DNA of 64,000 nucleotides from positions 62,001-126,000 of the forward strand of contig QPMI01000522.1 in NCBI GenBank assembly GCA_004431415.1, read 5' to 3'. The notes under the pieces are model-generated. The model ran no database searches. It was given only the letters and a program-made list of their open reading frames with translations, and had not been told where the DNA came from. The stretch is from Cyanophora paradoxa. Lineage: Eukaryota > Glaucocystophyceae > Cyanophorales > Cyanophoraceae. Positions 21,661-32,800 of the stretch are shown piece after piece (the first letter of the stretch is position 1; the number at the start of each line of letters is the position of its first letter). Made by a program: the position numbers and the translations under genes.

Positions 21661-22271
21661 ATGCTGTCCGCCATCCGCCGCCTCCCCTCGGCCGCGCGCC
21701 TCTCGGCGACCCGCGCCGTTCCCGTTCGCGCGATGACCTTCGAGCACGGCTCCCGCTGTGAGTCGACCCGCCGTCGCCATCTTCTCGGCCCTTCTCTGAC
21801 GCGTCCGTGCGCGTCCCCGTCCCGCAGCTATCAAGGAGCGTGAGGCGGCCATCGAGAACCAGGTCGGCCGGTCGATGCGCCTCTGCCGGCCGCCCGCCGA
21901 TCCTTGCCGCGCAGTACTTCAACAAGGAGGAGGAGCGGACCCTCAAGAACCTCCTGAAGAAGCTTTCTCGGCCGACCGAGGTCCGTCAGCCGGCGTTGGG
22001 CTCGTCTGCCGCTTGCCCGATGGACGCCTAACGAGCCATTCGTGCTCTAGCCGGCGGCGGTGAAGGCGGAGAAGGACGAGATCGAGAACATCTTCAAGAA
22101 GCACGGCGTGAAGGCGTCGAGCTCCATCATCGATGTGCGCCGTGGCCCCGCTCCGCGCTTTCACGCGGAGTCGCTTGGCTTGCACGGCCTGTTCGCGCGG
22201 CCGCTGACGCCCGCCCCGCCCCCGCGCAGGACATCTACGCCTGGAAGCACATGCACGATGAGAAGCACTAA
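21661..22271 (+). CDS. mitochondrial F1-ATPase inhibitor-like protein (IF1)
   Basis: Exons: 21661-21757, 21828-21862, 21915-21980, 22051-22134, 22230-22271, in phase, 107 residues. The first 25 residues (MLSAIRRLPSAARLSATRAV) form a typical mitochondrial presequence: Arg/Ser/Ala-rich without acids. The core SIKEREAAIENQYFNKEEER is a charged helix like the inhibitory helix of IATP/IF1 proteins, followed by a Lys-rich helix (LKNLLKKL) and KAEKDEIENIFKKHGVK. It ends DIYAWKHMHDEKH. IF1 blocks ATP hydrolysis by F1 when the membrane potential falls. The match is by pattern in a short protein and so less certain than its neighbours. The start codon is 37 bp from the murF start on the other strand. 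Confidence 0.7.
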
Positions 22272-22505
22272 GCGTGCCCTCGCCCGGCCGGGCCGGTGGT
22301 ACTCCTCGCCCGGCCCACTTTCAGTGTCCAGCTAGGTCGCTTTTTTCATGTGTGCCATATAACACTTTCCAGCCGTTGAACCGATGCGATGCGCGGCCGC
22401 GGCACGCGCAAATGTCTCTACCGCGCTCGCGTCCGTCCGGGCGCTGCGCCGAGTTCTTGAATCGGACGGCCACATGCACTTCATCTGCTGGAGCCCAGAG
22501 CGAGC

Positions 22506-24047
22506 CTAGAGGGTCGGAAGGTCCTTGGGGACGTAGTCCTCGCCCACCGCCGAGATGAACATGTGCTGGAGAAGGCGGATCAGCGGCCGGGCGGTCGAGA
22601 GGCGAACGGTCAGCGGGCGGGCGTGCGCACGCCGGGCTTGTGCGTAATGCAGATGTCGGTCTCTGCGCGCGCGCGGGGTTTGGATCAACGCGGCGGGAGC
22701 GGCGCTGGACGGGGCGGTGCGCACTGGCGGAGATGGCGCCGACGATGGCCGTCACGCCGCAGCACCAGAAGACGGGCACCTCGCCCGGCCGCACCGTCAC
22801 CGCGTCCCCAAAGTCCACCTGCCCCCGGCCCGTCCTTTACAGGCGAAGAAGCAGGGGGCCGGGGGCGGCCCGGCCCGGTCGGGGCTCGGGGACCTTGGCG
22901 AGGTCCTGGATGCCTATCTCGGCGGGGCTCCCGACGTGGACCTGGTCCCCCCCGTCAGAGGGCGGGCGATCTCAGCGGGCGGGGCGGGGCGGGGCGGGGC
23001 GCACGGGGCCGCCGTGGGCGGAGCTGAGCTCGGTCGTGATCTGCGGGCCCGGCCCGCTCGCCCAAGGCCGGGGCGGCCGGGGCGGCCGGGGCGGGCGGGC
23101 CGGCCGGGGCGGGCGCGCGCACCCGCGTCGCGGCCTCGACCTTCTCCGGGGCGACGGGGCGCATGGTGACGACGAGGTTGCAGTGGAAGGGCCCCGCCGA
23201 GGCACACTGCGCGCGTGGAAGCAGCGGGTCAGAGGCGGGGCCGGACGCTGCAGCTGCGGGCCAGCGGGTCGCGTGCGGGGCGGGGCGCGCGCCGGCTTGC
23301 TCGTCCGATACATGCTGACGTTCTTGCCCTCGTCTGCGAAGGCCGCCGCGAAGGTGGGTCGCGTCAGAGCGGGCGGGGAGCGCCGATGCCGATCCAGGGC
23401 GGACCGATGTTGCGGACGGGGACGCCGCCGGCCTGGAGCGCGCGCTCGAAGCTGAAGCTGCAGCCGAGGAAGAAGGACACGAAGTCGTCGCGCCACAGGT
23501 CCGCGATGTCGGTGCGCTCCTCGGCGAGCTGCGGCGAGCTCGACGAGGCGCAGCGACAGACGAGCGCGCGCTTTAAATTCCGCTCACCTCGCCGTTCCTG
23601 TAGACGTAGTACCTGAAGCACAGGGCATGAGCGCTAGCTGAGCCATGGCTAAGGCCGGGGAACCAAGCCCGCTTCGCCGCGCTCACTTTGGGATGTCGGT
23701 GCGCACATCGCCGCCGGGGCAGATCCGCGCCGGCTCGTACTGTCCCTGCGCTCGCGCGCGGAGCGCGGCTCAGCGACTCTGCGACGGCGCTGCTCGCGTG
23801 CATGTCGCGCACGGGAGGGCAGAGGTCAACTAGCGGACAGGCCGCGTAGTTCAGCCTGCAGAATTCGAGGAAGTCCTGCACTCCGCGTCAGCGGCGGGCC
23901 AGCGGAGCGCGCCGTACGCCGCACCTTGGCGACGGCCTTTGGCAGAATGACGACGTTGGTCTGCAGCGTGCCGGGGACGAGGCCACTGGTGGGGCGCTGG
24001 TGTCGACCTGCACGGATCTCCGCCCTCAGCTCGCTCTGCCCCGTCAT
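22506..24047 (-). CDS. D-glutamate cyclase / DUF1445 family hydro-lyase
   Basis: The family includes mammalian DGLUCY, which converts D-glutamate to 5-oxo-D-proline, and many bacterial 'putative hydro-lyases'. Twelve minus-strand exons: 24047-23925, 23875-23813, 23739-23687, 23612-23588, 23528-23405, 23333-23293, 23206-23123, 23040-23005, 22941-22894, 22818-22725, 22662-22631, 22565-22506. They sum to 260 residues, the usual single-domain length. Motifs in order: [145 protein letters not shown]. Intron six (23292-23207) must start with GC rather than GT to keep the KPC motif and the phase. The exons are very small (25-124 nt). No targeting peptide is obvious. Confidence 0.93.
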
Positions 24048-24226
24048 GTCTGGTGTGTGTGTGCTCGCTTTGCCCCGTCAGGCACGCCTGTGTGAGCGGC
24101 CCCGATCCACCGGGGTACACGTCCGGCGGAGCTTGCACGACCCCGGCCTGGCTGTCGTGAAGCAAGATAGAGCATCACTCGGAAGCCCGGCCGCCGCGCC
24201 ACCCTTCTCCTTCCAGCTCGAGAAGC
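24048..24226. promoter_or_regulatory. bidirectional promoter between D-glutamate cyclase homologue and phosphofructokinase
   Basis: The two start codons face away from each other with 179 bases between them. The interval must carry both promoters and leaders. A GT-rich patch (TGTCTGGTGTGTGTGTGCTC) lies near 24047-24066. No TATA box is seen. The assignment is positional. Confidence 0.5.
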
Positions 24227-27027
24227 ATGAAGCGGCCCGCGAGCACCAGCTTCGCCCTGGAAGTGCCGAAGCTCCCGAGGACGCCCAGCGCAGATCGGCT
24301 CAATGCGATGCGCGATACTGTGTTGGTGCGTGGTATTCGCCGCGTGTGACGCAGCCTATGCAAGTTCGCGAACCCTGCAGGCCCGCCTGCAGTCAGCCTA
24401 GCTGCTGTCAGAAGTTGAAGCCGCCACCTAGATTTAGTTTCAGGCGCTCCTGCTGACGTGTAGCGCGAGCTGACGTGCTGCTTCGTGGCTGGTGCGTTTG
24501 TCGCAGGTCCGGAGCTTGCCGCACATCAAGGACCTCTATCCCGAGACGATGCCCATGCCATCACCACTGGCAACCTCGGCTCACGGTGTCTCGGCGCCCA
24601 CCGACGGCTCTGGCGGCACGGACTGTTCGCTAACCTTCGTGCGTGCTGGACTCGGGCTGGGCGGAGCGCTGCGGCTCCTTAACGATCCGCAGGTCGAGCC
24701 CGGCACGCTTGTGCTCGCGGACATCGTGTTCCGGGAGATCGAAACTGACGAGAAGCCGCTCACGGTCTCCGGCCCCTTCTACCTGCGCGCCGGCCCTTTC
24801 GAGGAGATCTTCTGCGACCCGAAGACCGTGAAGGCGTGCATCGTCACGTGCGGAGGTTCGTGCGGCCGCCCGAGCGAAACTTCCCTACGCTCCGCCGCTC
24901 ACCTTCGTCCTCGTCCCCCCCCCCCCCCCCCCCCCCTCCCCCGGGGGCTGGCCTCCAGGACTCTGCCCCGGTGCGGCACATCGCTCCCACATACAGACGT
25001 ACACCTGATTGCTCCGATCTCTGATCCAACCCTCCCCCCGCAGGTCTCAACAACGTGCTTCCCCGCTCCCTTCGAAGCCTCCCCGCGCCGCCCGCCCGCG
25101 CGAGCTGAACGGGCCGCGCGCTCAGGTGATCCGCGAGATCGTCATGACGCTCTGGCGTGCACGTACCCGTCCACGGCGTGCCCTCCCCTTCCCCTCTCAT
25201 GCTTCTCTTCGTTCGCAGGTACAACTACGGCTGCAAGGATATCTACGGAATCCAGTACGGGTCCGCGCGCCCCTGCGGCTGCCCCTGCGGAGGCCTCTCG
25301 CCGCGCTGCACCCCGCGCCGACGGCCGCGCCGGCAGATACCGCGGCTTCTACGATCCGGCGCTGGCGATTCTGAAGCTCGACCCGACGCGCGTCTCCAAC
25401 ATTCACCACCAGGGCGGCACCATCCTCGGTCCGCCGCCCCGCCCCGCCGCCCCGCCCCGCTGCTCCGGCTTTGAGCCAAGCCCCGCCTCGCAGGCTCCTC
25501 CCGCGGTGGATTCGATAAGGAGGCCATCATCTCCAGCATCATCGACCACGGTACCCCCACCCGCCCGCCGTACCCCGGGACGCCCGCCGAGCCCGCCCCA
25601 GGGTTCAACCAGGTGTACATCGTCGGCGGCGACGGCACGCACCGGGGCGCCCAAATCATATTCGACGAGTGCTACAGCCGCGGCCACAAGGTGAAAGCGC
25701 CGCACCCCCCGTATCCGATCGCGTACTCCGGCTCGAGCGTCGGGCGGGGGGGTACAGGTGCTGGTGGCGGGCGTGCCGAAGACGATCGACAACGACATCG
25801 CGATCATCGACAAATCCTTCGGTTCGTAGTGGGGGTACCGCGCTCGGAGGGGGGTACGCGCCGACGCGCCCCGCAGGCTTCGACACGGCGGTCCAGGAGG
25901 CGACCCGCGCCATCAACAGCGCCCACGTGCGATGTACCCCCTGCACGAAGTTTTCCCCCATTCCGACGCCAGTACCCCCCAGGTCGAGGCCGAGTGCGCG
26001 CCGAACGGTATTTCCATCGTCAAGCTCATGGGCCGCAACGCCGGTACACCCCGAACGCTTGTCCACGCCGTACCCCCCTCGACCCCTGCACCCCAGGCTT
26101 CCTGGCCATGTACGCCGCCCTGGCCAGCCGCGACGTGAACGTCTGCCTCATCCCGGAGGTCCGCATCGTACCCCTGCCCCGCCCCGCAACCCCGTACCCC
26201 GGACCCGAAGCGGGGGAGTACCTGGCAGGTCAAGTTCCGCATGGAGCCGCTGTTCGCGTACCTGGAGCGGCGGATCCGCGAGCGGGGCCACGCAGTCGTG
26301 CTGGTCGCCGAGGGCGCCGGCCAGGACCTGCTCCCGGTACCCCCGTCTCTCCTTCCCCCCCCCCCCCCCCCCCCCCCCCCCGTCGACCAAGCGGGGCGCG
26401 CGCAGGCGACGGGGGCGACGGACGCGTCGGGGAACGTTCGCCTCGGGGACATCGGAGCGTTCCTCAAGAAGGAGATCGAGGGCCACTTCAAGAAGGCGAG
26501 GCCGCCGTACCCCTCCCCGCTTCGCCCCCCCCCGGCTGAGGCGTACCCTGGCCCCCAGATCAAGATGGAGAGCAACGTCAAGTACATTGACGTGCGTACC
26601 CCCTTTCCCTTCTTAGGCGTGCCGGCCGGCACGCTCGCTTACCGAACTCTCGAGCGCAGCCGACGTACATGATCCGGACGCTGCCGGCCAACGCATCGGA
26701 CACGGTGTACATCGCGCAGCTCGTCCAGAACTGCGTCCACGGCGTCATGGTGCGTGCACGTACCCCCCTCCGTTCCGCCCCTCCCCCGACTCCGGTGCAG
26801 GCGGGGTACACGGGCTTCACGGTGGGGATGATCAACTCGCGGGTGGTGTACCTTCCCTTCGAGGACATCTGCGGGCGGCCGCAGCACGTGGACCCGTCCG
26901 GGCGCATGTACCAGGTACCCCCAGAACTTCCTCCCCCCCGGCCTTCCTCCCCGCCCCTGCCCGGCTCTGCAGCTGATCCCGCGCACAGCGCCTCATCGCC
27001 TCGACGGGCCAGCCGTCGCTGTATTGA
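24227..27027 (+). CDS. PFK: ATP-dependent 6-phosphofructokinase, plant/protist type
   Basis: It phosphorylates fructose 6-phosphate in glycolysis. Nineteen exons from 24227-24325 to 26989-27027 give 496 residues with every phase closing. The first exon ([20 protein letters not shown]) joins [13 protein letters not shown]. The nucleotide loop TCGGLCPGLNNVIREIV is assembled from exon 2 (ending 24855), a 12-nt exon (24959-24970), an 11-nt exon (25044-25054) and exon 5 (25126). Then follow [100 protein letters not shown] and [20 protein letters not shown], not GGDD, points to ATP rather than pyrophosphate as donor. Introns at 25155 and 26496 need GC donors. Three introns start GTACCC. Poly-C runs fill introns at 24916-24936 and 26357-26380. 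Confidence 0.95.
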
Positions 27028-27379
27028 GCCCGGTCGCTATAGCTGTGTGTATGTGAATTGGCCAAAACGTAACCAGAAACTGCGAGTCGGCGTCCCTCTT
27101 GCATAGCAGATGCGCAGTGTTGTCATTGCCGAGTCGGCAACGACTCGAACGTGCACGCATGCGCACATCGTGGCACGAGCTCGAGGCCAGCTTGCAGACC
27201 TAGGCCTAGAGCTAGTCGACGTCGCTGATCATGAGATATATATACTATGATATGAATCCGCGATCGAAGCTAGGGCAGACGTCCACCTTCGAACTGCATG
27301 CGCAGATCCGCATGCGCCACTTATATAGCTCTCAGCTGCAGAGTCTAGATCTCTTAAAGCTTCATATATAATGATTATA

Positions 27380-27410
<31 letters not shown>

Positions 27411-29043
27411 TGTCCAGGCACTGTTATCGATCATGAGGCTATCGCTCTACCGGGCGCCGGCAGTCACTGAGTCACTGAGAGACAGGGCGCCGCATGAGAG
27501 AAGGGGCGCAAGGGCACGGCGGAGGGAAAGAAAGAGGCTAGGAGGGAGTCGAAGTGGGGTCGGAGGCAGGAGAAGACCCGCGAGCTGGTGATGTCGATGG
27601 ATCCAGAGAGGGCCTAAGCGCCTAAGAGAGGGCTGCGAAGCAGAAGAAAGGCCGGGCGGGGCCGGCGCCGGATCCCGGAACAGGCGGCAACGTGGCCCTG
27701 CATCTGCAGCTGCAGCTGCAGAGCACAGAGAGAGACTCTGAGACGAGGTCGATGAGACGAGGTCGAGGGCGCAAGAGCCCGACGAGGGTGCAAGGCCCCG
27801 AATATCGTAGTACGTATGAATCTCACGTGCACGAGCGCCAGGAGAGCGGGGCAAGCCTGGCAGGCCCCACATGCGCAGGAGACACACGAGGAGCCGATCG
27901 CGAATCGAGCAGGCCCTGAGGGAGCCCAAAAGCAGGGAGCCAGAAATTTGAAAGACGCAGAGACCGCGAATTCGACAAGCTCGCGATCGGCGACTCTCGA
28001 CGGCGAGCCAGAAATTCTTAATTAAAAACGCGGACACCGCACAATTTTAAAGACGCGGACACATCGCGATCGGATTCGCGCGAATTGCAAGCGGGCCAGA
28101 TCTAGAGTCGAGGGGGAAGCCGCGGGTTAACGTTGGAACAGGGCAGGTTGGCCGAAGGGTACGGAGAATCGCCTATAGCTATATAGCTATAGCTAGCTAG
28201 TCCGACGGTCGAGGGCTGACTCCCCGGCTGATCATGAGGCGAGAGTTCGAGAAGCCGGCTCGGCGCCGCGCCGCGGCGGCGGGGTGCACGTGACTGATCA
28301 TGAGCTCCCGTGAGAGGTGAGAGACTCTGCAGCTGAGCTCGAGAAGTTGTCACCAAGTAGGGGTGCGGCTTGCCGGCCAAAAAGTCGGCTTAAGCCAAGC
28401 CAAGCCCCGGGCGCTCACGTGCACGGTCAAGCCAAGCCAATTGCAAGCCGGCCGGCCGGCCGGCCCAAGGGCTTGGGCTCCCGGCGGGGTCAAGCCCTTG
28501 GCCGGGCTTGCGGCAAGCCTAAGGGGGGGTACCCTTCCGCAGGCCCTTGGCGCTGTGGCGAAATGCTTATATATATATTTAGCTTCGAATTCACAAAGAA
28601 ACGCATCATGTCACAAAGAAACGAGAACGCGGCCGGCTGCGGCCGTGCCGCGCATGGATGTCGATCGACGGGCCGTGCGAGCTCGAGTGCGAGCTCGAGG
28701 GGGTACGTATATACGTATACCGTATACGTATATACTATATATGATATACGTATACGTATACCGTACGTACCGTAGTACGCCGGCGTGTGCACGCGTCTGT
28801 TAATTATAATTAATGCACGTTGCCGTCGCAGGCTTATAGCTTAAGCTTCTAATCAGCTTCGATTCGAATATTAATGCGCTGCAGGCGCGCAGCTGCGTCG
28901 ACGTCCGGCACCCCCCTCCGACCCCCCCCCCCCCCCCCCCCTCCCCCTCCAGGGCTTGAGCCGGCTTGAGCCGGCCAAAAGCCGGGCAAGGGCTTGACCC
29001 CCCAGCCCGGCTCAAGGGCTTGCAATTGGCTCAAGGGCTTGCC
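27028..29043. other. non-coding region with palindromes, microsatellite and a possible foldback element
   Basis: No protein-like frame is present. It contains dense short palindromes (AGCTATATAGCTATAGCTAG at 28174-28200; a GTATAC/TACGTA run at 28700-28775), a (TCG)9 tract, a poly-C run at about 28921-28940 and CAAGCC/GGCTTG-rich text. Segments around 28430-28515 and 28955-29052 are imperfect inverted copies of each other (for example GGGGTCAAGCCCTTG on one side and its complement on the other), like the ends of a foldback element of about 0.6 kb. Confidence 0.5.
27383..27409. repeat. (TCG)9 microsatellite
   Basis: Nine uninterrupted TCG triplets in non-coding DNA downstream of phosphofructokinase. 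Confidence 0.95.
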
Positions 29044-29804
29044 TGCAAGCCGCAGGCCTATCACCAAGCCCACGGGCCAAACTTGACATGTGATTTCATG
29101 CAAATCGAAAAAGGCTCATCTTGTCCCTTTCATCACGGCCGATATTTCAAGTTTCAAATCCTTTTTTCTTTCGTCCTAGATTTCTCGCTAGTGGTCGGTG
29201 CCGATTTCCGCATGCGCAACTTCAGCGCAAGCCTCAAACTGGAAGCCTACTCGCAACTTGAGTCGCAAGCGGCCGCTTAGCGGCGTAACGTCAACTGCGG
29301 TAAGCCTTTGATCATGAGAACTCTCTAGATCTTGAAGCCTTGAAGCCTTGAAGAGCTTGCGATCAAGCCGAACCGAGACGAGCCGAGCCGCTCGAGGGTA
29401 CTGCCGGCGCCAGGCTGGCACATCGCGGACGGGTCAGCAGGCCTGCATCAGGCTGCATGATATAGCAGCAGGTCCAAGCCTTGAAGAGAGCGGCCGGGCG
29501 CTAGCGCTGCATGCACTGCGGCATGCGCAGCTGGAGCCGCGGCCCGTGCATGGCCGCGGGCCGAAGGCCGCTAGTCGAGCCGGCTAGCCAGTCGGCTTGA
29601 TTAGGGCCGCATGCGGCATGCCTATATATAGCTACCGCCGCCGGTCCGGCGGTCCGAGTCCGCGTCGACGTCGACTCTGCGTCGACTTTGCGATTCCCAT
29701 GATTCATCGATATCGGATCGATCGGCGATCTTGTAACTTAGTAAGTTGACCAGGACCTGCGGCTTGCAGTCAAGCCCATGTTCATGAATCAAATAATTGC
29801 AGCT
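29044..29804. repeat. left copy of 761-bp direct repeat flanking the retrotransposon (probable target-site duplication)
   Basis: The sequence from TGCAAGCCGCAGGCCTATCA to AATCAAATAATTGCAGCT is repeated at 37597-38358. The only difference I can see is one extra G in a G run before TAC in the right copy. The left copy is preceded by unrelated CAAGCC-rich text and followed directly by reverse-transcriptase coding sequence. It encodes nothing recognisable. Confidence 0.93.
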
Positions 29805-32800
29805 ACTGAGCCTACTGATAGCCTACTGAATCGCACGGAGGACACGGAGCTGGGCAGAATCATTGGCTCGCTGAGAAACGGGGCGGCAGGGCCCTCGGGC
29901 CTCTCGAATGAAATGATTAAGATGCTGTGGAGTGACCCTGTCCTCCCCAAGAAAACGCTCGAAGAGCTGAAGAAAGCGGGCCTGGACACCTCGGCCCTCC
30001 AGTCCGAAAACAGAACGCCAACCTGCAGGCGGCTTCTACTGGTGACGGTCAACCTGATTCTAGAGCTCGGAGCTGTTCCTGAACCTCTGCTCTACGGAAA
30101 TATCTGCCTGATCCCGAAGAGCGGGGAATGGGACGGGCACCCTGACAACGTCAGACCGATAACACTGCAAGAATGCGCCCTGAAACTGGTAACAGCTCTT
30201 CTCACGGATAGACTCTCCAGGATCATCCGAAAGAACGAACTACTGAAGGGCGCAAACTACGCCTTTACACGTGGTAAATCGACGGACGAGCCGCTCTACA
30301 TGATGCGCGCATTACTTGAAGATGCGAAACAGTTCTCTAAACCGATCTACCTGCTCCTCCTTGACATCCGTCGAGCCTACGACAGCGTGAGCTGGCCCAG
30401 CATGGCGATGGCCCTCCGCCGCCTCCGCATCCCTGAGAAGTACATTCAGCTGTACGAACAGCTCACGACGCGGCGCAAGGCATCGGTCCTCACCGGGTAC
30501 GGCCCCACCGAACCGTTCGATGTCGAGTGCGGGCTTCCCCAGGGGGGTACGGAATCGCCTATCCACTGGCTCATCTTTTACGATGTCTTCCTTACGGCCC
30601 TGCGCGAAGTCAGCGCGGCGGAGGGTACAACATACCGCATGGGGCCCGGGATCGCACCTCGCCCGGCCCCCCCGCCAGCTCACCGCCTCCGGGCTCACCT
30701 CCCCGACGTTGACTCGCCAGGGCAGGCCTACGCGGACGACACCGTGCTCATCAGCTCGTCCGCGCGGGGGGTACAACTGCATGCGGACCTGGTATCGGAA
30801 TTCTTCTGGATCCACGATATCGCCCTGAACGCGAAGAAGACTGAGTTCACTTATAACAACGTATCTCCCGAGCCCAAACCGCCCCTCCTTGGCCCGCCTG
30901 GGGCTAAGGAGCGTGCGCACCACGTCCTGCCTCCGACGAAGCCCTTCAAGTTCCTGGGGTCTGGTTTACCGCGGACCTAAATTGGAGGCATCAGTTCGAA
31001 GCGGTCTACACGATGGCGCAGACCGCCTGCGCGATCCTCAAGAAAAAGAAGCTCACCGCAAAGGAAGCAGTGTACATTGTGAACAGCGTACTCATCCCGC
31101 GCATCACGTACGCCTGCAAGGTTGTCGCGTACACCGAGCGCCAGTGCGCCCAGATAGATACCCTGTGGATGACGCTAGTCAAGCATCAGGCGCGCCTCCG
31201 CCGCTCGGCGCCCAACGCCCTAATATGGAGCCGCGGATTCTATGGGCTGAAGCGCCTGGCAGACGAGCAGCTCGCCATACACGTCCTAGACGAAACAATC
31301 CGCGCGAACCACCCGACGCTTCGCCCGTATCTCCTCCACCGCGTGTTCGCGGCGCAGGAAAAGCTATGCCTTCCTCTCCCCCCGTACTGCTATCCGAACC
31401 TAGATCCAGGCCCGGCCCTCCGGCGCGATCATCTAGCCCTCGCTATAGCCCGAAATATGAATGCGGAGGGCTACATCCTCGACTCGGGAAGGTCGCACCT
31501 GACTCCGGCCCTCCCGCATCCTCGACTCGAACGAAGATTCGTCCTCACTACGCTTCTACCGCCAGCCCTCCTCCGCAGCGCCGCGCCGTTCCTGTGGGAA
31601 CACGATCTGCTGACGGCGGCGGACATCACGGGCCCGGACGGGCGCACCGTTCTGGACTGGGCGAGCCTCTGGGGCAGCGGCCGCGTCCGCCAGCGTCTCA
31701 GCCGGGCGCCGTCGTGGTTCCCAGACTTCCTCCGCGCAATCTGCGAGCCCGTCCCGCCGAGGAAGCTCCCACGCTCCCTGCGCTTCCCATGCACGTGCTC
31801 AAGCAGGGGGCGCGGCGCCAGCAGACGCTTTTCGAAGCGAACCTGATGAGCCCGCCGTACGTGGAGGGACAGTTCGCCTGGCACCCGCAGGGCTACCTGA
31901 CGCGCATCGTTAGCAAATGGGAGGAGCGCGATGAAGACGATGGGCGCCTCCGCGTGTACGTCCGCCTGGAACATTGGATCTGGCGCGACCGCACGATCCG
32001 CGACGGCGACGGGGAGGGCGCCGCCCGATTCTACAAGTGCACGATGCTCAAAGATGAGTGCGATGCGCGGTACACGACGGACGATGCGACAGCCAAGGCG
32101 GCGCGCCAGCGCTGCGACCACTCTGAGCCGGAGTCAGGCGCCTGCCAGTGGACCGAGGACTCCATCCACATTCACCCGGCCCGCCTCCTCGAGCTAATCA
32201 CCCCGGCGACCCGCACGCGGAAGCACGAACCGTACGCGGTTGTGAAGCTAGAGAGTCAGGAGTGGTGGACCGAGTTCCGCACGACGCTCTTCCTTCCTCC
32301 GTGGGAACGCGATTGGGATTACGAAGCGGATCCCTCCGCGCAGCCCCAGCCGCCGTCGGGCTACAAGCAACGCCGCCCGGGTACAGTGCCACCGCGCACC
32401 GCACCGCCTGTATACCCGGATCGCCAGCCTCTCGAGCACTTTCTCATCGACCCGGAGCCCCTAGCCGACCCGTTCTGGAACCTCGTAGCCCAGGAGCTTC
32501 GCCGCGAGGAGCTCCCCGCTGCCCGGCCCCGAGAGTGGCGGCGACCGATGCCAGCACAACGGGGTTCGGATCCGAGGCGGCGCTAACGGCTTACGCGGGT
32601 GTCTGGACCCGGGACCACGAGCAGAACGCGGCGCACTCCCCAGCGGATCGGCAGCGGGAAGCCCAGCGCCGCAGCGAAGGTATACAGCTGAAAAACCAGC
32701 TGCTGCGTGAAGCCGATGCATGCGCAGAAGATGACGCCCCACAGGCGGCGGCCCTGCGGGAGCTCGCCGAAGCCATCCCCACGGACGGCAGCGACTTCTT

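Noticed and set aside
21163-21852. Arg-rich minus-strand frames overlapping the ATPase-inhibitor gene
   Set aside because: They lie out of frame with the MurF domain and antisense to the in-phase exons of the small mitochondrial protein.
22563-23616. Plus-strand open frames across 22.6-23.6 kb
   Set aside because: They are antisense to the twelve-exon D-glutamate cyclase homologue and show only Gly/Arg-rich shadow composition.
19540-24047. Bacterial contamination as the source of MurF and the hydro-lyase
   Set aside because: Both genes are interrupted by short spliceosomal introns with the same donor style as the uL2 and proteasome genes between which they lie.
24227-27027. Pyrophosphate-dependent phosphofructokinase
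   Set aside because: The phosphoryl-donor motif reads GGDGT, as in ATP-dependent enzymes; pyrophosphate enzymes have GGDD at this point.
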